This document shows positions 38,481 to 47,987 of a stretch of DNA of 64,000 nucleotides, in pieces. The notes under the pieces were generated by a model that was not told where the DNA came from, did not search any database, and worked only from the letters and a program-made list of their open reading frames with translations. This DNA is from an uncultured Collinsella sp. (lineage in GTDB: Bacteria > Actinomycetota > Coriobacteriia > Coriobacteriales > Coriobacteriaceae), in the NCBI GenBank assembly GCA_900541205.1, contig UQIV01000002.1, forward strand, positions 1 to 64,000, written 5' to 3'. The stretch's first letter is position 1; each line of letters begins with the position of its first letter. The position numbers and the translations under genes are program-made.

Positions 38481-41400
38481 ATGAGGTGGACTACTGTTCG
38501 AGCGCTTTGCCGCCGCCTGACGGTTGCCACGGTGACCCTCGCGATGGTGACGGGTTCGTTTCCCGCGGGCGCGTTTGCCGAGGCCCTCAACACCGACGGC
38601 ACTTTTGTGCAGACGGATAACGGCCAAGCAGCCGACGCCGCTCCCGTCGATTCGGCTGACGCCCAAACGTCAGACTCTGCTTCCGCCGACCCCGCGCCCG
38701 ATGCCGGCGCTGCCGACTCCACAGTGCTCGATACCGGTGATACCCCTACGCCCCCGCCCTCCGAGATTGCATCGGCGGCAGGCCTGACGGGCGCTGGGCA
38801 GACCGAGAGCACGTCCGTGGGCACGCTCGCCATCGATCTTGTCGAGGGCAAGGAGCTCGCCGAGCAGCAAAAGCAAGAGGAGACCGTCGAAGCCGAGGCA
38901 ACCTGGAACGAGGAACTCGGGCTCTGGATGACCTCGAAGGGCGCCACGGGCGTAAAGGACGAATACGACGATGGCTACGTGGCCGGCGAGCAGACTCCTG
39001 CGCAGTACTACTTCTCGATCGATAGCCTCACCAACGAAATTTCTATCGAGTATGGCGACGCGGGCATTACCACGTTGGAGGTGCCCTCGACCATCGACGG
39101 CAAAAATGTCGTGAGTCTTAAGGGCATGGGAAACGCTGCGCTCACATCAATTACGTTTGCCCCCGATTCGCATATCCGCTCTGTGGGCGGTTTGGGCGGC
39201 AGCAGCATCAAGGAAATCGCACTGCCCGATTCGGTTGAGGAATTGGGCTGGAATGCGTTTACCGGAAGCAAGACACTTCACACGGTGACCTGGCCCAACA
39301 ACGCGGCCTTTACCACGATTCCCGAGCAGGCCTTTGAGGGTTGCGAACAACTTGACGACAATGTGGTGGCAACGCTGCCACCTTCGGTTAAGACTATCGA
39401 CTATCGTGCCTTCGCCAATTGCGGCGTGCCGCAGTTCTATGTCTCGGATACAACGGTACTCACCTTTACGCAGATCAATGTGCCGGGCACGGTGGAGCGG
39501 ATCGGGCACTATGCCTTTGATGGGTGCTCGCATGTGTCGTCGGTGACGATCGGCGATGGTGTCAAATCTATCGGGGCGCTCGCGTTCGCCTCTCTTGATC
39601 CTGCGATTGCCGGCAAAGAGATTGTGCTACCCAAAAGCGTGGAAATGATGGAGTGGGGAGCTTTTGGGAACACGAGATACGGAAACGAGACGAACCATAA
39701 TGCCGTTGCCCTGCGCGTGATGAACCCCGATCTTCAGTTTGGTGAGGCGGGCTATCCGGGCGACTATAATGAGCGCGTGACAATCGATGGCGTAACGTAT
39801 GCGATTCCCTTTAGTGAAGGTCAGACCATCTATGCCTATGCGACCGATTCGGCTGGCAACCCCTCGATGGTCAAAAAGCTTGCCGATGCCGTGGCCGATC
39901 GCAAGGACTCCGTCGATTCCTCGAAGCCTGCCTACACGTTTGAGTGGATGGGCGAGGCGGCCCAGGTGACGGGCAAACTTCCCCAGAGCGCGACGGCTAC
40001 ACTCGTGCAGGCGGGGCAGTCCACGCCGCTGGCGGTTGGCGATGACGGCAGCTTTACAGCGGACGCTCTCTCCAAGACAGCGGCCACCCTGCGCATTTCG
40101 CTCAGCGGTTACTATGACATGGTGCTGGCGCGCCCGGGCGACCAGATGACGGGCACATGGAATATCGGAGAGATTAAGGCGGAGGACTTTACCAAGATTC
40201 CGACTTCGCGCGCGATTGAACTCAATGTGGCCTATCTCGAACCGGTCGCAGGCCAGGATAAGACCGAACGCATTGAGCTCGATAGTCTCGATAACATCGA
40301 TCTGACGGTGAAGAGCGGCGGCAAGACGCTTAAGCCTGCCAAGGGTGACAAAGAAAACGACTTCCGTATCCAGGGCACAGCGCTCGTGGTGTCGCAGGCC
40401 ATTGCCGACGCGGACCAGGATCTGGAGATAACGCTCGAGCCCAAAGACAGCCTCAGGCTGGGCGGGGCGACGGCGACGGTGAAGCCTTCGGCCGGCAAGG
40501 TCGATATCGACTTGAAGCCCTGGGGTACGGCGACGGTCACGACCAAGGGCGACTACCAGGGCGCCAACCGCGTGCTGGTGTTCCGTACGTCCGACGGCAA
40601 GCTAGTTGCCGACGGTGTCACCTATTTGATGGGTTACGAAGACGATGGCACTACGCCTATCATGAAGGCCGAGACGCCGCGCCTTAAGGCCGGTTCGTAC
40701 ACCATCGTCGCCTTTAACAAGACGAGCTACGACATCCAAGCGACAAGCTATTCCACGTTTAGCCGCCTAGGGCTGACCGTGGGTAAGCATATCGCGCAAA
40801 AGCAGGTGAAGATTGAGGACGGCAAACAGCTCGACGTGACGCTCGACGTCCCCACGTTTGACGTGGAGACGTATCGTGCCGAGCGTGGGCTGACGGCGGG
40901 CTCGGTTATCGCTGATTCGTCCGCGGTCGTTGGCGTGGAGACCGAGCTGCGCATTCATTACGAGCTCAAGGACAGCCAGGCTGCCAAGATTGAGATTCCG
41001 CTGGCCAAGGATGCCGTCGAGGATGTGTCCGCAGGCGCTCGCGAAGCCGGCGCCAGCTCCGATGCCATGTGGGCTAACACAACTTGGGAGGGCGACAACC
41101 TCGTTCTCGATATGAAGAAGGGCATGGGCGCCGATGTGTTTGTGCGCTTTAAGCCTAAGGCCGCGGGCATCTATGCCGTCTCGCCGCTCATTACGCTGGG
41201 CGAGGTGACATTGCCGCTGGGAAGCACCACACTCGAGGTTAGCGGATCGCGCATCGAGGTCGACAACACCGACGTTCACAGCCTGCTGGGCAATGTGGCC
41301 TACGTTTATGCAGCGCCGGGCAAGAGCGTGCAGCTCACCGTGGGGACGGGCTCGTCGGCTGCAAAGTACACCGGCAAGACCAATAAACTCGGCCGTGCCA

Positions 41401-44400
41401 AGATTGAATACGACCTGCCGCAGGATACGCTTGCCGCCGAGCGCGTGACGCTCGAAGCGCGCGTGGGCTCGACCGATGTCGCCGCCGCTGCTGCCGAGGT
41501 AACGGCTCGCAATTATGTGCGCTATGTTCCGGGTGCTTCGGTCTGGAACTTTGATGTGACGTATCGTGGCGGTACGCAAAACTTGGTCAAGGACGGCAAG
41601 GACACCGGCAAGAGCCTGTGGACCTTCCATCATCTGCCACAAAAGAAGAACGCCTACTGGACCTTTGACATCACGCTCGAGGTGGGAAACGAAGAGGCCG
41701 CCGACACGCTCGACCTGTACGTGGACTGCGTGGATGGCAAGACGGTGACGATTCCTCTGACTCAAAAGTCGCGCGAGGGCACCCGTGTGCGCTATGTGGC
41801 GGAGTATGTGGACGAGGGTTACCTTAAGCTGCTCGACGAGTTTAACAAGGCGAATGACTCGACCTATGTGAACTGCGGCAACTTTGAGCAGATCTTTATG
41901 CCGCAGACCTACCGCATCTCCAATGCTCAGCTTATGACCATGCTGAGTTTTGACGCCAACGCTTCGGCCAAAAAGCATTCCGCCGCGGCCGAGGAGCGCC
42001 AGCAGGAGTTCTCGAATGCCGTGCAGCAGTGGCACGAGTATATGATGGATAACTCGTTTAATGATGTCGATGAGGCCTTTAACGACGCGATTGACCAGAT
42101 GGTCGCCGATGCGTTTGCCGAGGAGGACGAGGACGGTAAAGAGGACGAAGCCCAAGGTGGAGCTGCCCGTAAGGCTCGTCGCGCCCCTGCCGCCAGCGAT
42201 GGCGAGGGTGATGATGCTGGCAACGACGAGGCCGCGCAGTTTGCGGCTGAGCTCAAGGCCGCGGTCGGCGGGTCGGCGGCACTGCTGACCCAGCAGGGCG
42301 ACAGCTATGGCGTCAATGTGGACAAGATGATCTTTGAGGATGCTTACGGCACCAGCGAGGATTGGTATCAGGAACTCGCGGCGGCCCAGGGCGCGAACGC
42401 TGCGGATGCGGCCGCCATCAAGGAGCTCGTCGACCATGCATCGCGAGCGGAGTTTATTGCCCAGCGGGCCGAGGATCTGGTGGGCCAGTCGATGGGTATC
42501 GGCCAGCTCAACCAATACGGAAGCTGGAATGACGCAACCGCCGCGGCGCTCAACAAGTGTGCGGGCATTAAGGCCAGCGAGTACAACGGCCAGTCGACGA
42601 GCGGGTTTAACGATTTGGGCCAGGCGCTCGGCAGCTCGCTGAGCTACAAGGCGGCTGACGACGATACCGTCAAGGGCTTTAAGGTCGCCGCGCCCGATGG
42701 CGAGCAGACGGCCTATATAGAGTCGGAATTTATCGAGAACTCCAATAACAACAAGAACCAGGCGCTTCTGTTTAACTCGATCGCCATGCAGTGCGACATT
42801 CTGGACAACCTGTACGACAACTGGAATGTGGTCCATAGCCTCAACAACTCCAAGGTGCGCGGATGGCTCATGGCCTGGAAGCGCAACGGCGACGTGAGCG
42901 CCCATATGAAGCTCATCCGCACGATCCGTTCGCTCAAGAGCTATAAGATCGAGTGCGAGATGTTCGGACAGGTCTTTAAGACCGATGCGTGGAAGGCGGC
43001 AGGTCAGGCGTTTCCCGCGGCGACTCAGGGTATCGGCATCTTTACCGGCATTTACGGCGTGAACGATGCCAGCAAGAACTGGGAGAACGTGAACGTCCGT
43101 ATGCAGAAGGTGAAGGGCGAGCGCGAGGGCTATGAGCTTCAGCATACGCGCTTGCTTGCCAAGCCCGAGAAGACCGAGGACGACTGGAAGTGCATTTACG
43201 CGCTGCGCGATGCCATGGAGAAGGCGCGTGCGTTTGAGGATCTGCTGTATCGCCAGCTCTGCCACGACAGCACCGATGTGGCAGTGGGCTCCATTATGAC
43301 AATCGCCGGCGTGCTGACGGCCGGTTCGGCGGGTACCGTGGTGGGCGCTGCCTATGATGCGGCTTCGACCAGCGTAGGTTCGGAGCGCGCGATTAAGCTG
43401 ACCAATGCCGAATGCGCCTACGATGTTGCCTGCGAGCAGGTGGAGCGCGCGTGCCAGAATCGTATTACGGTCAACTGGGGCGAGCTGACCGATTCCGAGG
43501 TCTACAAGGCCAACAAGGACGGCTTGATCTCGGACGAGAAGATGCAGTCGATCTTCGAGGCGCGTTATCGCAATGTGGCCGCCAAGGCTGCACCCGACCC
43601 TGCGGGCGTGGTGTACGAGGGTCTGCTGTCCAATACAGTTGAAGGCGCGACGGTTGAGCTGTGGAGCGCCGACGATGCGGCCGGTACCAATGCGGTGCGT
43701 TGGGATGCCGAGGAGTATGAGCAGGACAATCCGCTTGCAACGGGTGCGGACGGTGCGTACAACTGGAATACGCCGACCGGCTGGTATCAGGTGCGCGTGA
43801 CCAAAGACGGGTATGAGGAGGCGCGTTCGGCTTGGCTGCGCGTGCCGCCGATTCAGACTGAGGTGAACATTGGCTTGGTGTCGACGGCGGCGCCCGAGGT
43901 GGCTTCGGCCCATGCCTATACCGATTGCGTCGAGGTTGAGTTTACGCAGTATATGGACGCGAGCGACGATACCCCGGTCGCATTGTGCGCGCAGGGCTTG
44001 GGCGACGTGACGTATACGTGGCTCGACAAACAGGACGATCCCAATGGCAAGCCGCTGTCGCGCGTGCTGCGTATTCGCTATGCCGATGCGCGTGAGGCGG
44101 GCTCGACGGTGGCGTTTGAGCTCGATGGTGCTCGCAACTACGCCGGCACGGCCATGGCGCGCTGGGCAAGTGGTGAGCTTGTCGTGGGCGTTCGTGCCAA
44201 CAAGCTCAAGCTCAACGTGGAGCAGGCTGTGACCATGCTTGATGGCAGTGACTTTGAGCTGGTGGCGCATGTGACCGATAAGGCGGGCAAGCCGTTTGCG
44301 GGCGCCAAGGTTAGTGTTGGGCTGGAGTCCTCGGCTATCTGCTCTGTCGATGCCACCCAGGCCGTGACGGGCGAGGACGGCGCGGCGACGTTTGTGCTGC

Positions 44401-45098
44401 ATGGTGCTCTGCCCGGTTTGACGACGTTGACGGCGGCGGTGGACGGCACGGCGCTGTCCAAGCAGGTCGACGTTCGCGTGTCTGCCGAGCCGGTGCGACC
44501 GGCGCGACCGGTGGCGACGATTGGTGCGACGACGTTTGGTGCATGGTCGCCCAAGGAGAACTACATTACGGTGCCCAAGGGCACGAAGCTGGAGCTTTCG
44601 GCCGAGGATGGCACGACGATTTGGCACACCACCAACGACACCTGCCCCTGCCGTGACGAAGGCCGCGTAAAGTACACCGAGCCCATTGCGCTCGATAGCA
44701 ACATGTATGTGCGCATTGCGGCACAGCGCCCTGGCATGTCGTACAGCGAGTATTCCGAGCGTCTGAACATTACGATCACGGTGACCGATGAGGCGGTGCC
44801 TGAGCCGACGCCTGATCCCAGTCTGAAGCCAGAGCCCGAGCCGACGCCTGACGGCGGCGAGCAGGGCGGCGGTACGGATGGCTCTGGTGGCGCCGGGGTC
44901 CCTGCGAGCAGTTCGACTTCGACGACCACGGTGACGACGGACAAGTCCAAGGGTAAGGGCGAAAACGGCAAGAAGTCCGGCGGCACGGAGCTCGCCAGCA
45001 CGGGTGACTCCACCGCGATGACGGTCGCCGCCCTAGGCATCGCCGGCGCAACCGTTGCCGCTGCCGGTGCCGCCGCAACCAAGCGCCGCAAGCGCTAG
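38481..45098 (+). CDS. Very large wall-anchored surface protein with BspA-type leucine-rich repeats
   Basis: A protein of 2205 aa. Signal peptide (LTVATVTLAMVTGSFPAGAFA), then an acidic Ala/Asp/Thr-rich linker. Residues about 185-395 are BspA-like LRRs (IKEIALPDSVEELGWNAFTG, VERIGHYAFDGCSHVSSVTI). A long central region includes an acidic linker near 1220 and helical segments at 1240-1700 with a Gly/Ala hydrophobic stretch near 1600. Then a carboxypeptidase-regulatory-like domain (about 1706-1796), a Big_1-like domain (1903-2003), a chitobiase C-terminal-like domain (2013-2103), a Pro-rich stretch, and sorting motif LASTGD with KRRKR tail. The ATG follows AAGGAACGACC. Probable adhesin; ligand unknown. 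Confidence 0.85.
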   Translation: MRWTTVRALCRRLTVATVTLAMVTGSFPAGAFAEALNTDGTFVQTDNGQAADAAPVDSADAQTSDSASADPAPDAGAADSTVLDTGDTPTPPPSEIASAAGLTGAGQTESTSVGTLAIDLVEGKELAEQQKQEETVEAEATWNEELGLWMTSKGATGVKDEYDDGYVAGEQTPAQYYFSIDSLTNEISIEYGDAGITTLEVPSTIDGKNVVSLKGMGNAALTSITFAPDSHIRSVGGLGGSSIKEIALPDSVEELGWNAFTGSKTLHTVTWPNNAAFTTIPEQAFEGCEQLDDNVVATLPPSVKTIDYRAFANCGVPQFYVSDTTVLTFTQINVPGTVERIGHYAFDGCSHVSSVTIGDGVKSIGALAFASLDPAIAGKEIVLPKSVEMMEWGAFGNTRYGNETNHNAVALRVMNPDLQFGEAGYPGDYNERVTIDGVTYAIPFSEGQTIYAYATDSAGNPSMVKKLADAVADRKDSVDSSKPAYTFEWMGEAAQVTGKLPQSATATLVQAGQSTPLAVGDDGSFTADALSKTAATLRISLSGYYDMVLARPGDQMTGTWNIGEIKAEDFTKIPTSRAIELNVAYLEPVAGQDKTERIELDSLDNIDLTVKSGGKTLKPAKGDKENDFRIQGTALVVSQAIADADQDLEITLEPKDSLRLGGATATVKPSAGKVDIDLKPWGTATVTTKGDYQGANRVLVFRTSDGKLVADGVTYLMGYEDDGTTPIMKAETPRLKAGSYTIVAFNKTSYDIQATSYSTFSRLGLTVGKHIAQKQVKIEDGKQLDVTLDVPTFDVETYRAERGLTAGSVIADSSAVVGVETELRIHYELKDSQAAKIEIPLAKDAVEDVSAGAREAGASSDAMWANTTWEGDNLVLDMKKGMGADVFVRFKPKAAGIYAVSPLITLGEVTLPLGSTTLEVSGSRIEVDNTDVHSLLGNVAYVYAAPGKSVQLTVGTGSSAAKYTGKTNKLGRAKIEYDLPQDTLAAERVTLEARVGSTDVAAAAAEVTARNYVRYVPGASVWNFDVTYRGGTQNLVKDGKDTGKSLWTFHHLPQKKNAYWTFDITLEVGNEEAADTLDLYVDCVDGKTVTIPLTQKSREGTRVRYVAEYVDEGYLKLLDEFNKANDSTYVNCGNFEQIFMPQTYRISNAQLMTMLSFDANASAKKHSAAAEERQQEFSNAVQQWHEYMMDNSFNDVDEAFNDAIDQMVADAFAEEDEDGKEDEAQGGAARKARRAPAASDGEGDDAGNDEAAQFAAELKAAVGGSAALLTQQGDSYGVNVDKMIFEDAYGTSEDWYQELAAAQGANAADAAAIKELVDHASRAEFIAQRAEDLVGQSMGIGQLNQYGSWNDATAAALNKCAGIKASEYNGQSTSGFNDLGQALGSSLSYKAADDDTVKGFKVAAPDGEQTAYIESEFIENSNNNKNQALLFNSIAMQCDILDNLYDNWNVVHSLNNSKVRGWLMAWKRNGDVSAHMKLIRTIRSLKSYKIECEMFGQVFKTDAWKAAGQAFPAATQGIGIFTGIYGVNDASKNWENVNVRMQKVKGEREGYELQHTRLLAKPEKTEDDWKCIYALRDAMEKARAFEDLLYRQLCHDSTDVAVGSIMTIAGVLTAGSAGTVVGAAYDAASTSVGSERAIKLTNAECAYDVACEQVERACQNRITVNWGELTDSEVYKANKDGLISDEKMQSIFEARYRNVAAKAAPDPAGVVYEGLLSNTVEGATVELWSADDAAGTNAVRWDAEEYEQDNPLATGADGAYNWNTPTGWYQVRVTKDGYEEARSAWLRVPPIQTEVNIGLVSTAAPEVASAHAYTDCVEVEFTQYMDASDDTPVALCAQGLGDVTYTWLDKQDDPNGKPLSRVLRIRYADAREAGSTVAFELDGARNYAGTAMARWASGELVVGVRANKLKLNVEQAVTMLDGSDFELVAHVTDKAGKPFAGAKVSVGLESSAICSVDATQAVTGEDGAATFVLHGALPGLTTLTAAVDGTALSKQVDVRVSAEPVRPARPVATIGATTFGAWSPKENYITVPKGTKLELSAEDGTTIWHTTNDTCPCRDEGRVKYTEPIALDSNMYVRIAAQRPGMSYSEYSERLNITITVTDEAVPEPTPDPSLKPEPEPTPDGGEQGGGTDGSGGAGVPASSSTSTTTVTTDKSKGKGENGKKSGGTELASTGDSTAMTVAALGIAGATVAAAGAAATKRRKR

Positions 45099-45134
45099 GT
45101 CTTGGTGGCGGTGCCTATCCTCGGCTTCAATAAA

Positions 45135-45272
45135 ATCTCAATCTGTAACACCAAGCCAGATATTTGGGTTCCAGGTGTTACAGATTGAGACGAACTGTTC
45201 AGCCGCTAACCTAACGTCTCGATCTGTAACACGTAGCGAGGAATTTGGTCTCTAACTGTTACAGATTGAGAT
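45135..45272. repeat. Two family-B 57-bp palindromes in tandem (copies 4 and 5)
   Basis: Copy 4 is 45135-45191 and copy 5 is 45216-45272, again 81 bases apart start to start. Arms are (A/G)TCTC(A/G)ATCTGTAACA and its complement. Their place after the 2205-aa gene mirrors copies 2-3 after the 793-aa gene. Confidence 0.92.
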
Positions 45273-45290
45273 AAAACGACCGGCCAAGTC

Positions 45291-45333
45291 CCCGACCACC
45301 ACAAAGGTGCCTGTCCCCATTGTGGTGGTCGGG
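45291..45333. repeat. Family-A hairpin after family B copies 4-5
   Basis: CCCGACCACCACAA pairs perfectly with TTGTGGTGGTCGGG. The usual AGGTGCCTGTCCCCA lies between, so the loop is larger here because AAGG/CCAT no longer pairs. Confidence 0.85.
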
Positions 45334-45344
45334 CGGTCGGCATA

Positions 45345-45383
45345 GAAAAAGTCCCCGCCGGGCGTGTGCTCGACGGGGACTTT
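45345..45383 (-). terminator. Terminator of the nfnA-nfnB operon
   Basis: AAAGTCCCCG pairs with CGGGGACTTT; on the minus strand the stem is followed by TTTTTCTATG. It lies 29 bases past the nfnB stop. Confidence 0.88.
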
Positions 45384-45411
45384 GCCGTTTAATGGCTAGC
45401 GCTGAGGGTGA

Positions 45412-46821
45412 TTACTCGCCCAGCAGGCTCTTGGTGATGGAAGCGGCGGCCTTCTTGCCAGCGCCCATCGCCAGAATGACCGTAGCGGCACCGGTGACGA
45501 TGTCGCCGCCGGCCCAGATGCGGGGATCGGTGGTCTGGCCGGTCTCCTCGTCGGCGACGATGTAGCCCCACTTGTTGAGCTCCATCTTGCCGCCGATCTT
45601 CTTTGCGAAGGGGTTGGCGTTGGTGCCGATAGCCGAGATCGCGACGTCGCAGGGGATCTCCTCGATGGCGCCCTCGATGGGCACCGGGCGACGACGGCCG
45701 GACTCGTCGGGCTCGCCGAGCTCCATCTTCTGGACCTTGACGGCGCACACGGAGCCGTCTTCGCCAGCGACAAACTCGAGCGGGGAAACGAGCGGCAGAA
45801 CCTCGACGCCCTCGGCCTTGGCGTGGTGCAGCTCGGCACGACGGCAGGGCATCTCGTCCTCGGTACGGCGGTAAGCGATGATGGCGTGCTCGGCGCCCAG
45901 ACGCTTGGCGGTACGGACGGCGTCCATAGCCACGTTGCCGCCGCCAAAGACAACGACGTTCTTGCCGTGCTTGGTGGGGGTGTCGTACTCGGGGAACTTG
46001 TTGGCCTTCATCAGGTTCACGCGGGTGAGGTACTCGTTTGCGAAGAAGACGTTGGGCAGGTTCTCGCCGGGGACGTTGAGGAACTTGGGCAGGCCAGCGC
46101 CGGTCGCCACGTAGATGGCGTCGAAGCCCTGCTCGAACAGCTCCTCGGCCGTGGCCATGTTGCCCACGACGGAGTTGTACTCAAACTTGACGCCCATGTC
46201 CTCCAGGCCGTCAATCTCGCGCTTGACGACCGCCTTGGGCAGACGGAACTCGGGGATGCCGTAGACCAGCACGCCGCCGCCGGTGAAGAAGGCCTCGAAG
46301 ACGGTAACGTCAAAGCCGTTACGGGCGAGCTCGCCGGCGCAGGTGATGCCGGACGGGCCGGAGCCGACGACGGCGACCTTCTTGCCGTTCTTGGGGGCCA
46401 TCTTGGGCGTGGAGGCGAGCTCGGGGCGATCACCCAGGAAGCGCTCGAGCTGGCCGATGGCCACGGGCTCGGACTTCTTACCACGGATGCACTTGCCCTC
46501 GCACTGGTTCTCCTGCGGGCAGACGCGGCCGCAGATGGCGGGAAGCATGGAGTCCTCGCGGATGGTATCGAGAGCGCCACCGAAGTCCTTCGCGCGGATC
46601 TGCTCGATAAAGCGGGGAATGTTGATGTTGACGGGGCAGCCCTCAACACAGAACGGCTTCTTGCAGTTGAGGCAGCGCTCGGCCTCGGCCAGCGCCATCT
46701 CCTCGGTGAAGCCCTTGTCGACGGGGCGGAAGTCGCAGGCGCGCTCGGCAGCCGGCTCCTCGTTATCGGGGGTGCGGGGCGACTTCATATCGGCAACGAA
46801 ACGACCGTTAACTAGTGGCAT
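45412..46821 (-). CDS. NADPH-binding flavoprotein subunit, NfnB/GltA-type
   Basis: A protein of 469 aa. N-terminal iron-sulfur cysteines occur in CLNCKKPFCVEGCPVNI and CGRVCPQENQCEGKC. Two Rossmann domains follow: VAVVGSGPSGITCAGELA (FAD) and VVVFGGGNVAMDAVRTAKRLG (NADPH); the end is WAGGDIVTGAATVILAMGAGK. Length and the partner gene upstream indicate the large subunit of NADH-dependent ferredoxin:NADP+ oxidoreductase (electron bifurcating) rather than the small subunit of glutamate synthase. Its start overlaps the partner's stop by 10 bases. Confidence 0.9.
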   Translation of the reverse strand: MPLVNGRFVADMKSPRTPDNEEPAAERACDFRPVDKGFTEEMALAEAERCLNCKKPFCVEGCPVNINIPRFIEQIRAKDFGGALDTIREDSMLPAICGRVCPQENQCEGKCIRGKKSEPVAIGQLERFLGDRPELASTPKMAPKNGKKVAVVGSGPSGITCAGELARNGFDVTVFEAFFTGGGVLVYGIPEFRLPKAVVKREIDGLEDMGVKFEYNSVVGNMATAEELFEQGFDAIYVATGAGLPKFLNVPGENLPNVFFANEYLTRVNLMKANKFPEYDTPTKHGKNVVVFGGGNVAMDAVRTAKRLGAEHAIIAYRRTEDEMPCRRAELHHAKAEGVEVLPLVSPLEFVAGEDGSVCAVKVQKMELGEPDESGRRRPVPIEGAIEEIPCDVAISAIGTNANPFAKKIGGKMELNKWGYIVADEETGQTTDPRIWAGGDIVTGAATVILAMGAGKKAAASITKSLLGE

Positions 46822-47651
46822 GCGCAGCTCTTTTCCTCATAGGCCTTGAGGGACTCGCCCTCTTCGGAACGGTAAGCGGCCTGGCGGGCACGAAGGTCAT
46901 CCCAGTCGACCAGGGTGGCATCGAAGTCGGGGCCGTCGACGCAAGCGAACTTGGTCACGCCGCCCACCTCGACGCGGCAGCAGCCGCACATACCGGTGCC
47001 GTCAACCATGATGGGGTTGAGCGACGCGGTGATGGGGGTATCGTACTTCTGGGCGGTGAGGGTCGAGAACTTCATCATCGGAACGGGGCCGACGCAGAAG
47101 ACCTGGCTCACGGCCTTGTCCTGCAGCAGGCGCTCCAGCGGAGCGGTGACAACGCCCTGCTCTCCGTAGGAACCGTCGTCGGTGGTGATATGGATGTGGT
47201 CCTCGTCGAGGAGCTCGCGGAACTGGTCCTCCATGAGCAGGAGGTCCTTGGTGCGGGCGCCCATGATGGCGTGCACCTCGTGACCGGTCTCGACCAGGTG
47301 CTTGGCGACCGGGAAGGCAATTGCCAGGCCGACGCCGCCGCCAATGACGGCGCAGGGGCCCTCGGCCATCTCGGTGGGAACGCCCAGCGGGCCCACGACG
47401 TCGCGCAGCGACTCGCCGGCTTCGTAAGTGGACAGCATCTCGGTGGTCTTGCCGATCACCATGAAGATGAACTCGACCCAGCCCTCGTCACCGTTCCAGC
47501 CGGCCAGGGTAAACGGGACGCGCTCGCCCGTCTCGTTGGCGCGGACCATGAGGAACTGTCCAGCGTGCGCATGCTTGGCGATTGCGGGCGCCTCGATGCG
47601 GAACTTGAACACCTTCTCCGAGAACTGCGTCTTCTCCAGGATCTTATACAT
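46812..47651 (-). CDS. Ferredoxin-NADP+ reductase-like subunit, NfnA-type
   Basis: A protein of 279 aa. An FAD-binding barrel (AGQFLMVRANETGERVPFTL) and an NAD-binding domain (GGGVGLAIAFPVAKHL, VFCVGPVPMMK) are followed by the [2Fe-2S] cysteines CGCCRVEVGG and FACVDGP. This is the small subunit of Nfn, sharing ancestry with dihydroorotate dehydrogenase PyrK. Together NfnAB couples NADH, NADPH and ferredoxin in the cytosol, fitting an anaerobic fermenter. AGAGAGGGG-type ribosome site. It is the first gene of the pair. Confidence 0.9.
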   Translation of the reverse strand: MYKILEKTQFSEKVFKFRIEAPAIAKHAHAGQFLMVRANETGERVPFTLAGWNGDEGWVEFIFMVIGKTTEMLSTYEAGESLRDVVGPLGVPTEMAEGPCAVIGGGVGLAIAFPVAKHLVETGHEVHAIMGARTKDLLLMEDQFRELLDEDHIHITTDDGSYGEQGVVTAPLERLLQDKAVSQVFCVGPVPMMKFSTLTAQKYDTPITASLNPIMVDGTGMCGCCRVEVGGVTKFACVDGPDFDATLVDWDDLRARQAAYRSEEGESLKAYEEKSCACH

Positions 47652-47824
47652 AGAACCCCTCTCTTGTTAGGGCCGCCGAACCGTGCCTCCACGGAAATGG
47701 ACGGTAGCCCGAATAAAACCGTACGCGCACAGGCGTTGTGCAGACATACGGTGCAAATTATACCCTCATGGACATGTCACTTACGTGTGTCTTCGGCGGT
47801 TGGGAGCAGGGTTTATCCACTTCG

Positions 47825-47864
47825 ACCTGCCAAAGGGGGAGAGGTTTATTTTGGCAGGTTTTAT
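47825..47864. repeat. Family-E hairpin (CCTGCCA/TGGCAGG)
   Basis: ACCTGCCAAA pairs perfectly with TTTGGCAGGT around a loop with GAGAGGTTTAT; TTTTAT follows. It lies in the 372-base gap between the divergent nfnA start and the convergent-side end of pth, in which I see no gene. Confidence 0.7.
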
Positions 47865-47877
47865 CAGGCAAAACGGC

Positions 47878-47919
47878 AAAGGGGGCCGGCCTCGCGCTTC
47901 GGTGAGGTCGGCCCCCTTT
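47878..47919. terminator. Strong GC-rich terminator-like hairpin
   Basis: AAAGGGGGCCGGCCTC pairs with GAGGTCGGCCCCCTTT (one G-U) around GCGCTTCGGT. It has A/T flanks on both sides, but no gene obviously needs it except pth read-through on the minus strand. Confidence 0.7.
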
Positions 47920-47987
47920 GGAGCGTTGCATATGTATAGCGGCACAGGGTTTATTGCGACGCAGCCGCCGCGGCGTTTCCGCAGATG

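Noticed and set aside
40767..44627. 1286-codon minus-strand open frame
   Set aside because: It lies wholly antisense to the 2205-aa surface protein, has no family features, and is explained by codon bias of the real gene.
45412..47651. Glutamate synthase small subunit with a dihydroorotate dehydrogenase electron-transfer subunit
   Set aside because: The overlapping pair with these cysteine motifs and lengths fits NfnA-NfnB better, and no gltB or pyrD is adjacent.
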